A stretch of 64,000 nucleotides of DNA, from positions 1,736,001 to 1,800,000 of the forward strand of contig NZ_CP079925.1 in the NCBI RefSeq assembly GCF_019355935.1, written 5' to 3'. Shown one piece after another: positions 9,070-18,020 of the stretch. Under the pieces are notes generated by a model, which saw only the letters and a list, made by a program, of their open reading frames with translations, ran no database searches and had not been told where the DNA came from. Source of the stretch: Comamonas sp. Y33R10-2 (GTDB lineage: Bacteria > Pseudomonadota > Gammaproteobacteria > Burkholderiales > Burkholderiaceae_C). Both the position numbers and the translations under genes were made by a program. Within the stretch, counting starts at the first letter, position 1; each line of letters begins with the position of its first letter.

Positions 9070-11076
9070 ATGTCTGAAACAACAACCCCAGCCTCGCACT
9101 GGCTGCTGGGCCGCATCACATGGGATCAGATTCCCATGACGCATGAGCCCATCGTGCTCATGACCTTCATTGCCGTGGTGCTCGGTGGCCTCGTCATGAT
9201 GGCCGGCCTGACCAAGTTCAAACTCTGGGCTCCGCTCTGGAACGACTGGTTCACCTCGATTGACCACAAGAAGATCGGCATCATGTACATGATCCTCGGT
9301 CTGGTCATGTTCGTGCGTGGCTTTGCCGACGCTGCAATGATGCGCCTGCAACAGGCTATGGCCTTTGGCGACAATCTCGGCTACTTGCCCCCTCACCACT
9401 ACGACCAGATCTTCACAGCCCACGGCGTGATCATGATCTTCTTCGTAGCGATGCCTTTCGTGACCGGCCTGATGAACTACCTGGTTCCTCTGCAGATCGG
9501 CGCACGTGACGTGTCCTTCCCGTTCCTGAATAACTTCAGCTTCTGGATGACCACTGGCGGCGCAGTGCTGGTGATGATCTCCCTGTTCTTGGGCGAGTTC
9601 TCTACCTCTGGCTGGCTGGCTCTGTCCAATCTGGGGCACCAAAGCGGAAGTACAGGTCTTGACTACTACATCTGGGGCCTGCAGGTCGCCGGTGTCGGCA
9701 CCACGCTTTCAGGTATCAACCTGATCGTGACCATCATCAAGATGCGCGCTCCTGGTATGAACCTGATGAAGATGCCTATCTTCACTTGGACAGCCCTGTG
9801 CACCAACGCCCTGATCGTGGCTTCGTTCCCTGTTCTGACTGCAGCTCTGCTGCTGATGACTTTGGACCGCTACATGGGCACGCACTTCTTCTCGAACGAC
9901 TTCGGTGGCAACCCGATGTTGTACGTGAACTTGATCTGGATCTGGGGCCACCCTGAGGTCTACATCCTGATCCTGCCTTGCTTCGGTATCTTCTCCGAAA
10001 TTGTGTCGACATTCAGCCGCAAGCGCTTGTTTGGTTACACCTCGATGGTTTACGCCACCGTCTGTATCACCATCTTGTCGTACGTGGTCTGGTTGCACCA
10101 CTTCTTCACCATGGGCTCAGGCGCCAGCGTGAATACCTTCTTCGGTATCACCACGATGATTATCTCGATCCCCACGGGCGCGAAGATCTTCAACTGGCTG
10201 TTCACCATGTACAAGGGTCGCATCAACTTCACAGTGCCTATGCTGTGGACGGTGGGCTTCATGGTCACCTTCGCCATCGGCGGTATGACTGGCGTTTTGC
10301 TGGCCGTTCCTCCAGCAGACTTTGTGCTGCACAACTCGTTGTTCCTGATCGCTCACTTCCACAACGTGATCATTGGTGGCGTGGTGTTTGCCGTGTTCGC
10401 CGGTATCAACTTCTGGTTCCCCAAGGCTTTTGGCTTCAAGCTCAACGAGTTCTGGGGCAAGGCTTCGTTCTGGTTCTGGCTGGTCGGCTTCTGGGTTGCT
10501 TTCACTCCCTTGTACATCTTGGGTCTGATGGGCGTGACTCGTCGTGCCAACCATTTTGAAGATCCTTCGCTGCAAATCTGGTTCGTGATCGCCGCCTTGG
10601 GCGCTGGTCTGGTCGCTATCGGTATCGCTTGCTTCTTCATTCAGATTGGCGTTTCCGTCTGGAAGCGTGACGAGCTGCGCGACGAAACGGGTGACCCATG
10701 GGAAGGCCGCACTCTGGAATGGGCCACTTCTTCGCCTCCTCCCCAGTACAACTTTGCCTTCACCCCCGTGGTACATGACATCGATGCCTGGCACGACATG
10801 AAGAAGCACGGCTACCTGCGCAAGCTGAGCGGCTACGAGCCCATCCACATGCCTGCCAACACTGGCTCGGGCGTGGTGATTGCAGCCCTGTCCACCGTTT
10901 TGGGCTTTGCTCTGATCTGGCACATGTGGCCCCTGACCATCGCATCGTTCATCGCGACCGTGCTGGCCTCGATCATCCATACCTTCAACTACAAGCGTGA
11001 CTACTACATCCCCGCAGCCGAAGTGGCCGCGACGGAAGAAGCACGTACTAAGCAGCTTGCAGCAGCCCATGTCTAA
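9070..11076 (+). CDS. cyoB: Cytochrome bo3 ubiquinol oxidase subunit I
   Basis: Catalytic subunit, 668 residues with about 15 membrane helices. It oxidises ubiquinol, reduces O2 to water and pumps protons. Heme and CuB ligands are in place: His118 in FTAHGV, His294 and Tyr298 in WGHPEVY, His343-His344 in WLHHFF, and His429/His431 in [14 protein letters not shown] (Arg83, Asp87) and PPHHYD match the quinone-site region of the E. coli subunit. It lies 61 bp after cyoA and overlaps cyoC by 8 bp. Confidence 0.98.
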   Translation: MSETTTPASHWLLGRITWDQIPMTHEPIVLMTFIAVVLGGLVMMAGLTKFKLWAPLWNDWFTSIDHKKIGIMYMILGLVMFVRGFADAAMMRLQQAMAFGDNLGYLPPHHYDQIFTAHGVIMIFFVAMPFVTGLMNYLVPLQIGARDVSFPFLNNFSFWMTTGGAVLVMISLFLGEFSTSGWLALSNLGHQSGSTGLDYYIWGLQVAGVGTTLSGINLIVTIIKMRAPGMNLMKMPIFTWTALCTNALIVASFPVLTAALLLMTLDRYMGTHFFSNDFGGNPMLYVNLIWIWGHPEVYILILPCFGIFSEIVSTFSRKRLFGYTSMVYATVCITILSYVVWLHHFFTMGSGASVNTFFGITTMIISIPTGAKIFNWLFTMYKGRINFTVPMLWTVGFMVTFAIGGMTGVLLAVPPADFVLHNSLFLIAHFHNVIIGGVVFAVFAGINFWFPKAFGFKLNEFWGKASFWFWLVGFWVAFTPLYILGLMGVTRRANHFEDPSLQIWFVIAALGAGLVAIGIACFFIQIGVSVWKRDELRDETGDPWEGRTLEWATSSPPPQYNFAFTPVVHDIDAWHDMKKHGYLRKLSGYEPIHMPANTGSGVVIAALSTVLGFALIWHMWPLTIASFIATVLASIIHTFNYKRDYYIPAAEVAATEEARTKQLAAAHV

Positions 11077-11701
11077 TTCGCATACACACGCAGGCGGCAC
11101 TGCCGCCATGGCGAAGCGCGAGTACCACCTCGCGCACGAGCCCCATCCAGAAAACGGCACATCGCTGGGCTTCTGGCTCTACTTGATGAGCGACTGCTTG
11201 ATCTTTGCAGCGCTGTTCGCCACTTACGGCGTACTAGGCCGCGCCTATGCAGGCGGGCCTTCTGGCAAGGAACTGTTTGACCTGAGCTTGGTGGCCATCA
11301 ATACGGCCTTCCTGCTGATGTCATCCATCACCTTCGGCTTTGCAATGCTGCAAAAGCAAAAGAAGAACGTCAACGGCACGCTGCTGTGGCTGGGCATCAC
11401 TGGCCTGCTGGGCGCAGCCTTCTTGGCGGTAGAAATCTATGAGTTCTATCACCTGATTCACCAAGGTGCTACGCCTCAGACTAGCGCCTTCCTGTCCTCC
11501 TTCTTCACGCTCGTGGGCACCCACGGTATCCACGTGACCTTTGGTCTGATCTGGCTCATCACCTTGATGATTCAAATCAAAAAGCACGGCCTGATCAATG
11601 AGAACGTGCGCCGTATCAACTGCCTGTCCATGTTCTGGCACTTCTTGGACGTGGTCTGGATTGGCGTGTTCACCTTTGTATATCTGATGGGGGTGCTGTA
11701 A
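11069..11701 (+). CDS. cyoC: Cytochrome bo3 ubiquinol oxidase subunit III
   Basis: Subunit III, 210 residues with five membrane helices, close to the E. coli length of 204. Signatures are [27 protein letters not shown] and [14 protein letters not shown]. The start at 11069 (ATGTCTAATTC) overlaps the last 8 bases of cyoB, suggesting coupled translation; the open frame begins further upstream, but that part lies inside cyoB. It adjoins cyoD with no gap. It has a structural role and supports proton uptake in the oxidase family. Confidence 0.95.
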   Translation: MSNSHTHAGGTAAMAKREYHLAHEPHPENGTSLGFWLYLMSDCLIFAALFATYGVLGRAYAGGPSGKELFDLSLVAINTAFLLMSSITFGFAMLQKQKKNVNGTLLWLGITGLLGAAFLAVEIYEFYHLIHQGATPQTSAFLSSFFTLVGTHGIHVTFGLIWLITLMIQIKKHGLINENVRRINCLSMFWHFLDVVWIGVFTFVYLMGVL

Positions 11702-12127
11702 ATGAGCGCACACGATATCCACGCTGGTCACGACGACCACCACGATCACGATGACCTGCATGTCTCCATGGGCGACTATGTAAAGGGCTTCATCTTGGCC
11801 GTCATCTTGACAGCCATCCCCTTCTACTTGGTCATGAATGGCGTCATCACCGACCGCACTACCGCCGTGGCTGTGCTGGGTTTGTTCGCCATTGCTCAGG
11901 TGCTGGTACACATGGTGTACTTCTTGCACATGAACGGCAAAATCCAAGGTGGCTGGACCATGTTGTCGACTATCTTCACGGTCATCTTCTTGGCGATTGC
12001 CATTTCAGGCACCTTATGGGTCATGTTCCACATGAACGCCCACATGATGCCCGGCCATGACATGCCAGCCGCTGCAAGCCATGCAGATCATGCTGGTCAC
12101 ACGGCCCCTGCCACAGTCACCCCTTGA
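11702..12127 (+). CDS. cyoD: Cytochrome bo3 ubiquinol oxidase subunit IV, His-rich
   Basis: Subunit IV, 141 residues with three membrane helices (about 28-48, 56-78, 88-110). Signatures are GFILAVILTAIPF and VHMVYFLHM. It is about 30 residues longer than E. coli CyoD (109). The extra length is at both ends: the N-terminus has seven His among the first 20 residues (HDIHAGHDDHHDHDD), and the C-terminus after the last helix is rich in His and Met (MNAHMMPGHDM, then more His). These tails look metal-binding, perhaps copper, but this is inference. It begins directly after the cyoC stop. Confidence 0.92.
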   Translation: MSAHDIHAGHDDHHDHDDLHVSMGDYVKGFILAVILTAIPFYLVMNGVITDRTTAVAVLGLFAIAQVLVHMVYFLHMNGKIQGGWTMLSTIFTVIFLAIAISGTLWVMFHMNAHMMPGHDMPAAASHADHAGHTAPATVTP

Positions 12128-12135
12128 CTGACACC

Positions 12136-12930
12136 ATGAAGAACCAGAGCGCTGCGCGTCAGCGCTCTCCCTTCACCAAGGCGATGCTCGCAATAGTGGG
12201 CATCGCCTTGTTTTTAGGGTTTATGGCACTGGGCACTTGGCAGGTGAAGCGACTCATCTGGAAGACTCAATTGATTGAACGCGTGGACCTGCGCGTGCAC
12301 AGCACCCCCGTGGCAGCGCCTGATCAAAGCCAGTGGTCCCAGATCAATGCTGCCAACTACGAGTACCTGCCAGTGCAAGCTCAGGGCATTTGGCTGGACA
12401 AGCAAAGCGTGCTGGCCAAGGCGCTGACTGAGGCCGGAGCAGGTTTTTGGCTGCTTACTCCATTGCAGCGCGCTGACGGCTCGCAGATTTTGGTCAACCG
12501 AGGCTTCACTCCTGAAAAGCTACGCAGCACTTGGCTCAAGCAAATCAGCGAAGCAGGGCCTTCGACCGAAGTGGTGACCGTTACCGGACTGCTGCGCATG
12601 AGCGAGACTGGTGGCGGATTTTTGCGCGAGAACGATGCCGCTAACGGTTTGTGGTTCTCCCGCGATGTCGCTGCCATCGCTCAGGCCCAAGGTCTTAGCC
12701 AAGCGGCGCCCTACTTCATCGACTTGGGCGTTCCTGCCAGCAACCCTGCACATGTCAAAGCCAGCGACAACAACAGCGCCAGCAACGACACGCTGCGCCC
12801 AGGCATGACGGTGATTCAGTTCTCCAACAGCCACCTGGTCTATGCCTTTACTTGGTATGGACTTGCAGCTATGGTTTTAGGAGCATTCTGGCTGGTGCGG
12901 AAGCACGAAAAAGCTGCAAAAAATAGCTAA
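12136..12930 (+). CDS. SURF1-family oxidase assembly protein
   Basis: SURF1-like membrane protein of 264 residues, with an N-terminal helix (about 16-35, GFMALGTWQVKRL) and a C-terminal helix (about 235-255, HLVYAFTWYGLAAM). GTWQVKR, LVNRGF and the late FTWYG are family hallmarks. SURF1 proteins help insert heme into oxidase subunit I; a quinol-oxidase version (Surf1q) is known in Paracoccus. Here it takes the position after cyoD where E. coli has cyoE, so it probably serves this bo3 enzyme. The ATG at 12136 is preferred; a TTG at 12124 overlapping the cyoD stop is an alternative. Confidence 0.88.
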   Translation: MKNQSAARQRSPFTKAMLAIVGIALFLGFMALGTWQVKRLIWKTQLIERVDLRVHSTPVAAPDQSQWSQINAANYEYLPVQAQGIWLDKQSVLAKALTEAGAGFWLLTPLQRADGSQILVNRGFTPEKLRSTWLKQISEAGPSTEVVTVTGLLRMSETGGGFLRENDAANGLWFSRDVAAIAQAQGLSQAAPYFIDLGVPASNPAHVKASDNNSASNDTLRPGMTVIQFSNSHLVYAFTWYGLAAMVLGAFWLVRKHEKAAKNS

Positions 12931-12945
12931 GCCTCGCCTCTTTTC

Positions 12946-12967
12946 AAAACGCCCTTCGGGGCGTTTT
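12946..12967 (+). terminator. Terminator of the cyo operon
   Basis: Perfect 9-bp stem AAAACGCCC / GGGCGTTTT with a TTCG tetraloop, running into further T. It lies 15 bp after the SURF1 stop and separates the oxidase operon from the sensor kinase gene. Confidence 0.9.
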
Positions 12968-13053
12968 TTATTGCCCAAACTCACTGCACATATACATCAG
13001 CAAGACATAGCCCCAATCACCCGTCAAAGAATTCACTCAGTGACAATTGCGCG

Positions 13054-14355
13054 GTGAACCCAATTTCCGACTCCCTATTTCGCGTTCAGCGCCTGACCCA
13101 GCGGCAAAACATGCAACTGCTGATTCAGCTGCGCTGGATCGCCGTGATAGGCCAAGTCGTCACCATTTCGTTAGTGCACTATGGCTTTAAGATCACCCTG
13201 CCCTTGCTACCCATGGCCTTGGTGCTGGCCGCACTGGTAGCGACGAACCTTGCTTATATCTACTGGAGTCAAGGGCTGCACAGACCTGTCACCTCGCGCA
13301 GCGTCTTCTACGCTTTGCTGGCCGATGTTCTAGCCCTCACCATTCAGCTTTATCTCAGCGGCGGCGCTAGCAACCCCTTTATCTACCTTTACTTGCTGCA
13401 AGGCATTTTGAGTGCAGTGCTGCTGCAGTCCCACTTCACATGGGCGGTGGTGGCAGCATCTTTTGTGGGCATTACAGGGCTGACCCTCTTTCACCAACCG
13501 CTGCACGTGCAGTTTGCCTCTCATGAGGGGCTGCCCAGCCTCTACATCGTGGGGGTACTCATCAGCTTTGCACTAACCAGCATCCTGACCATCGTTTTTT
13601 TGACGCGTGTTGTGGAAAACATGCGCCGCCGAGATAGCCGCATCTCCAATATGCGACAGCGGGCCAGCGAGGAAGAGCATATCCTTCGCCTAGGCCTTCT
13701 GGCCACCGGCGCAGCCCATGAGTTAGGCACCCCCATGGCCACCATGTCCGTCATTTTGGGCGACTGGCAGCACATGCCAGCACTGATGAAAGATGAAGAC
13801 CTGCGCGAAGATTTGCAGGAAATGCAGCGCCAGCTTCTGCGCTGCAAATCCATCGTCTCTGGCGTGCTGCTGTCCGCCGGAGAAACACGCGCTGAAGGCA
13901 CGAAGAGCACCACATTTGTCAACTTTGTCGAAGGCGTCGTCAGTCACTGGCAAAGCCACAACAGCTTGCAGCACTTTGCTTTACGCAATGAAGGCGTCAC
14001 AAACTTCGCCATGCTCTCAGATACTGCACTCCAGCAAATGATATGTAATTTGCTGGACAATGCGCTCGAAGCCTCTGCCGACTGGGTAGAACTGAGCCTC
14101 TCCAATAATCAGGATCAGGTGCGCATTCAGGTTCGCGACCGCGGAGCCGGATTTGATGCAGCCGTGTTGTCACAACTAGGCCAATGCCACATCTCTACAA
14201 AGCAAGAACGTCCGGGCCGCGGCTTGGGCTTATTCCTTGTCACCAACGTAGCGCGTGCCTTGGGTGGCCGAGTTCAGGTCACAAATCTCCCCCTCCATCA
14301 AGGTGGTGGCGCATTGGTTGAAGTTTGCCTTCCCCAATCCGCCCTCGCCATTTAA
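13054..14355 (+). CDS. regB: Redox sensor histidine kinase, RegB/PrrB-like
   Basis: Membrane histidine kinase of 433 residues with about six N-terminal membrane helices (to about 185), a dimerisation/H-box and an HATPase domain. The fully conserved quinone-binding heptapeptide of RegB, GGxxNPF, is present as GGASNPF (103-109). The phospho-acceptor is His222 in AHELGTP. Cys264 in LLRCKSI corresponds to the redox-active Cys265 of Rhodobacter RegB. ATP-binding motifs DNALEAS, DRGAGF and GRGLGLFL follow. RegB reads the redox state of the ubiquinone pool and here sits directly after a ubiquinol oxidase operon. The start is GTG with no clear ribosome binding site, so the N-terminus is uncertain. 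Confidence 0.92.
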   Translation: MNPISDSLFRVQRLTQRQNMQLLIQLRWIAVIGQVVTISLVHYGFKITLPLLPMALVLAALVATNLAYIYWSQGLHRPVTSRSVFYALLADVLALTIQLYLSGGASNPFIYLYLLQGILSAVLLQSHFTWAVVAASFVGITGLTLFHQPLHVQFASHEGLPSLYIVGVLISFALTSILTIVFLTRVVENMRRRDSRISNMRQRASEEEHILRLGLLATGAAHELGTPMATMSVILGDWQHMPALMKDEDLREDLQEMQRQLLRCKSIVSGVLLSAGETRAEGTKSTTFVNFVEGVVSHWQSHNSLQHFALRNEGVTNFAMLSDTALQQMICNLLDNALEASADWVELSLSNNQDQVRIQVRDRGAGFDAAVLSQLGQCHISTKQERPGRGLGLFLVTNVARALGGRVQVTNLPLHQGGGALVEVCLPQSALAI

Positions 14356-14370
14356 AGCTTTGTTGTCTGC

Positions 14371-14907
14371 ATGGATGAAGACCGATTACTGCTGCTGGTT
14401 GAAGACGATGCAGCTTTTGCACGCACCCTCAAGCGCTCTTTTGAGCGCCGGGGCTATCGCGTGCTGCACGCAGCCAGCGGCGAAGAAGCGCAGGAGTTGC
14501 TGACTGGAAACCTGCCCCAGTATGCCGTCATGGACTTAAAACTGGCAGGCAATGCCTCGGGCCTGAACTGCGTACAAATGCTGCACCAGCTCAATCCCGA
14601 AGCGCTCATCGTCGTCCTCACCGGCTACGCCAGCATTGCCACTGCCGTGGAAGCCGTGAAACTCGGCGCCTGCCACTACCTGGCCAAACCCTCCAACACC
14701 GACGACATAGAAGCCGCTTTTGGCCGTGTCGAAGGCCGCACCGACGTGGAGGTCAGCAACCAAACCACTTCGATCAAAACCCTCGAGTGGGAACATATTC
14801 ACGAGACGCTGGCTGAGTCAGGGTTCAACATCTCTGAAGCGGCTAGGCGCCTAGGCATGCATCGCCGAACGCTGGCGCGCAAACTGGAAAAGCGGCAGGT
14901 CAAATAA
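14371..14907 (+). CDS. regA: Response regulator, RegA/PrrA-like
   Basis: Two-domain response regulator of 178 residues, the usual RegA length. The receiver domain (about 5-120) has the acidic pair in VEDDAAF, phospho-acceptor Asp55 in AVMDLKL, Thr in LTGYASIATAV and Lys in YLAKPSN. A Fis-type helix-turn-helix (about 135-175, NISEAARRLGMHRRTLARKL) binds DNA. It lies 15 bp after regB and is surely its partner. Known RegA proteins control oxidases, hydrogenase, nitrogen and carbon fixation genes by redox state; the adjacent cyo operon is an obvious possible target. Confidence 0.93.
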   Translation: MDEDRLLLLVEDDAAFARTLKRSFERRGYRVLHAASGEEAQELLTGNLPQYAVMDLKLAGNASGLNCVQMLHQLNPEALIVVLTGYASIATAVEAVKLGACHYLAKPSNTDDIEAAFGRVEGRTDVEVSNQTTSIKTLEWEHIHETLAESGFNISEAARRLGMHRRTLARKLEKRQVK

Positions 14908-15038
14908 ATCTTCCGGCAAAGGCAGATAATTATTTTGATAGCAGCTAGTCATTTATTCAATTAAACCTCAGCTACCATTACCTCTGAAAACAAGAAATTA
15001 CTGGGACTGACTGCTATCAATAAAATTGATCAAAAAGA

Positions 15039-15070
15039 AAAAGCCGACAGCTTTAACACTGTCGGCTTTT
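15039..15070. terminator. Bidirectional terminator between regA and clpA
   Basis: Perfect 12-bp stem AAAAGCCGACAG / CTGTCGGCTTTT with an 8-nt loop, with A- and T-runs at its ends. It serves convergent regA and clpA. Confidence 0.92.
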
Positions 15071-15084
15071 GCTTTTAGCAGGAC

Positions 15085-17403
15085 TTATTGAGCGACTGCG
15101 GGCTCAGATGCCGTCTCATCCTTGGGCAACTCGGTAATGGTGAGTTTGACGTCACCCTTGCCTTCGTTGGCCGCTTCATCCCACTCAACTTCCAGACGGC
15201 CGCCATGGGTCAGGCGACCGAACAGCAGCTCATCAGCCAAAGAGCGGCGGATAGTGTCCTGAATCAGGCGCTGCATAGGACGCGCGCCCATCAGCGGATC
15301 AAAGCCCTTCTTAGCCAAGTGCTTGCGCAGCTCGTCGCTGAAGGTTACCTCCACCTTCTTCTCAGCCAGCTGCTGCTCCAGTTGCAGCAAGAACTTGTCC
15401 ACCACGCGCAAAATGATCTGCTCGTCCAGCGCCTTGAAGCTGACAGTGGAGTCCAGACGGTTGCGGAACTCAGGTGTGAACAGGCGCTTGATATCGGCCA
15501 TCTCATCACCGGCTTCACGCGCATTGGTAAAGCCAATGCTGGCCTTGTTCATGGTCTCGGCACCTGCATTCGTAGTCATGATGATGATCACGTTGCGGAA
15601 GTCGGCCTTACGTCCGTTGTTGTCCGTCAGCGTACCGTGGTCCATGACCTGCAGCAGCACGTTGAAGATGTCCGGGTGGGCCTTCTCGATTTCGTCGAGC
15701 AGCAGCACAGAGTGCGGCTTCTTGGTGACGGCTTCAGTCAGCAGACCACCCTGGTCAAAGCCCACGTAGCCGGGAGGCGCACCAATCAGGCGCGACACCG
15801 CATGGCGCTCCATGTACTCCGACATATCAAAGCGGATCAAGTCCACGCCCAAGATGTAGGCCAGCTGTTTGGCGGCTTCTGTCTTGCCGACGCCCGTGGG
15901 GCCGGAGAACAGGAAGGAGCCAATCGGCTTATCAGGCTTGCCCAGACCCGAGCGCGCCATCTTGACGGCGGACGCCAACACTTCCAGCGCCTTGTCTTGA
16001 CCGAAGACCACGCTCTTCAAGTCACGCTCCAGTGTTTGCAGCTTGCTGCGGTCGTCATTGCTGACGTTGGCTGGCGGAATGCGCGCAATCTTGGCCACGA
16101 TAGCTTCGATCTCAGCTTTACCAATGATTTCCTTGCGCTTGTCCTCAGGGGCAATGCGCTGGGCGGCACCGGCTTCGTCGATCACGTCAATGGCCTTGTC
16201 GGGCAGGTGACGGTCGTTGATGTACTTGGCCGACAGCTCAGCCGCAGCCTGCAGAGCTTCCGCTGCGTATTGAATGCTGTGGTGCTCTTCAAAGCGCGAC
16301 TTCAAGCCCTTCAAGATGTCCACGGTCTCTTGCACCGTCGGCTCAACCACGTCTACCTTCTGGAAACGGCGCGACAGAGCCGCGTCTTTTTCAAAAATGC
16401 CGCGGTATTCTGTGAACGTCGTCGCGCCAATGCAGCGCAGCTGACCGCTGGATAGGGCAGGCTTCAAGAGGTTGGATGCATCCAGCGTGCCGCCCGAAGC
16501 CGCACCAGCGCCGATCAGCGTGTGGATTTCGTCGATGAACAAAATCGCATAGGGCTTGTCCTTGAGCGACTTGAGAACGCCCTTGAGGCGCTGCTCGAAG
16601 TCACCGCGGTACTTGGTGCCGGCCAGCAGCGCGCCCATGTCCAGCGAGTAAACCACGCCGTCCTTGAGCACATCAGGCACCGTGCCTTCGGTGATGCGCC
16701 ATGCCAGGCCTTCCGCAATCGCGGTCTTGCCCACGCCCGCTTCACCCACCAGAAGCGGGTTGTTTTTGCGGCGGCGGCAGAGAATCTGAATCGTGCGCTC
16801 GACTTCGTATTCGCGCCCGATCAACGGATCAATCTTGCCTTCCTTAGCGGCCACGTTCAAGTTGAGCGTGAACTGCTCCAGCGGCGAGGCTTTTTCACTG
16901 CGCTCACCGCCACCGCCCTCTTCGCCCTCCGAAGGAGAATCGGCCTTGGCAGGCTCGGGCGGTTCACCCTTTTTGATACCGTGAGCGATGAAATTCACTA
17001 CATCAAGGCGGGTCACGCCTTGCTGGTGCAAGTAGTACACGGCGTGCGAATCTTTTTCGCCAAAGATGGCCACGAGCACATTCGCGCCCGTCACCTCTTT
17101 TTTGCCATTGCCTGTGGACTGCACATGCATGATGGCGCGCTGAATCACGCGCTGGAATCCCAGCGTGGGCTGCGTGTCCACCTCGTCGGTGCCATCCACC
17201 TGCGGCGTGTTGTCCTTGATGAAGTTAGACAACGATGAGCGCAGGTCGTCAATATTGGCCGCGCATGCGCGCAGCACTTCGGCTGCACTGGGGTTGTCTA
17301 GCAAGGCGAGCAGCAAATGCTCCACGGTAATGAACTCGTGGCGCTGCTGGCGTGCCTCGACAAACGCCATGTGCAAGCTGACTTCCAGTTCTTGAGCGAT
17401 CAT
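15085..17403 (-). CDS. clpA: ATP-dependent Clp protease ATP-binding subunit ClpA
   Basis: AAA+ unfoldase of 772 residues that feeds substrates to ClpP. An N-terminal Clp_N repeat domain (1-145) that docks ClpS is followed by an acidic and Gly-rich linker, then two ATPase modules with Walker A motifs GEAGVGKT and GPTGVGKT and Walker B motifs LFIDEIH and LLLDEIE. The loop ASIGF carries the IGF-type tripeptide for ClpP docking. Length is close to E. coli ClpA (758). It follows clpS by 63 bp in the usual clpS-clpA order. clpP is not in the window. Confidence 0.97.
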   Translation of the reverse strand: MIAQELEVSLHMAFVEARQQRHEFITVEHLLLALLDNPSAAEVLRACAANIDDLRSSLSNFIKDNTPQVDGTDEVDTQPTLGFQRVIQRAIMHVQSTGNGKKEVTGANVLVAIFGEKDSHAVYYLHQQGVTRLDVVNFIAHGIKKGEPPEPAKADSPSEGEEGGGGERSEKASPLEQFTLNLNVAAKEGKIDPLIGREYEVERTIQILCRRRKNNPLLVGEAGVGKTAIAEGLAWRITEGTVPDVLKDGVVYSLDMGALLAGTKYRGDFEQRLKGVLKSLKDKPYAILFIDEIHTLIGAGAASGGTLDASNLLKPALSSGQLRCIGATTFTEYRGIFEKDAALSRRFQKVDVVEPTVQETVDILKGLKSRFEEHHSIQYAAEALQAAAELSAKYINDRHLPDKAIDVIDEAGAAQRIAPEDKRKEIIGKAEIEAIVAKIARIPPANVSNDDRSKLQTLERDLKSVVFGQDKALEVLASAVKMARSGLGKPDKPIGSFLFSGPTGVGKTEAAKQLAYILGVDLIRFDMSEYMERHAVSRLIGAPPGYVGFDQGGLLTEAVTKKPHSVLLLDEIEKAHPDIFNVLLQVMDHGTLTDNNGRKADFRNVIIIMTTNAGAETMNKASIGFTNAREAGDEMADIKRLFTPEFRNRLDSTVSFKALDEQIILRVVDKFLLQLEQQLAEKKVEVTFSDELRKHLAKKGFDPLMGARPMQRLIQDTIRRSLADELLFGRLTHGGRLEVEWDEAANEGKGDVKLTITELPKDETASEPAVAQ

Positions 17404-17466
17404 GTGCGACTCCTTTGGGCTTGCTTGGGTTGACTCAATGCTAAGTAATCTGAGGGCGATCTGCGC

Positions 17467-17823
17467 TTATTCAACAGGTTCAAACGTGGCTTGTAGTGGA
17501 TGGCCAGATTTGTGCGCCGCTTGCAGGACTTGCTCGACCTTGGTCGCAGCTACATCTTGACTGAAGACGCCACAGATACCGCGGCCATCCAGATGAATTT
17601 TGAGCATGATTTGTGTGGCGGATTCGCGGTCTTTGTTGAAAAGCTCCTGCAGAACGGCAATCACAAACTCCATCGGTGTGAAGTCATCGTTGAGCATCAC
17701 CACTTGGTACATGCTAGGCGGCTGAAGCTTTTGACGGCGGCGTTCCAGCACCAAAGCGTCACCACCGTCAGGCGTTCGGATCGCTGGCGAGATCGGGGGA
17801 ATTGTTGGGGGTTGGGTAGCCAT
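17467..17823 (-). CDS. clpS: ClpA adaptor ClpS
   Basis: N-end-rule adaptor of 118 residues that delivers proteins with destabilising N-termini to ClpAP. The core [13 protein letters not shown] (about 46-58) has the acidic pair and Met that line the N-degron pocket, followed by a His-containing helix near KIHLDGRG. A disordered Pro-rich N-terminus of about 35 residues precedes it. The ATG at 17823 (MATQPP) is preferred; upstream in-frame ATG codons exist at 17832 and 17850, and none has a good ribosome binding site. Confidence 0.95.
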   Translation of the reverse strand: MATQPPTIPPISPAIRTPDGGDALVLERRRQKLQPPSMYQVVMLNDDFTPMEFVIAVLQELFNKDRESATQIMLKIHLDGRGICGVFSQDVAATKVEQVLQAAHKSGHPLQATFEPVE

Positions 17824-17979
17824 GAAATCCATTCTAGCGAGCCATCGCAATGTTTTTGCGCTGGCATATGCATAGCATTGTTAGGGATTTCAAGCAGATT
17901 AAAAGTAAAACAAGGAAAACAGCATGAAATCCTTGGGAATCCCGCATTGATTAAGCAGTGAGCGCTATCAAAAAATCAG

Positions 17980-18010
17980 GCCGCTGCTGGTTACTTCATC
18001 CGGCAGCGGC
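17980..18010 (-). terminator. Terminator downstream of dnaE
   Basis: Stem GCCGCTGC (17980-17987) with GCAGCGGC (18003-18010), followed on the minus strand by a run of six T. It lies 10 bp after the dnaE stop and separates dnaE from clpS. Confidence 0.8.
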
Positions 18011-18020
18011 TATAGACTTT

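Noticed and set aside
7965..9119. 384-codon minus-strand ORF
   Set aside because: Antisense shadow of cyoA; no family resemblance.
15088..16455. 455-codon plus-strand ORF
   Set aside because: Antisense of clpA; long only because of codon bias.
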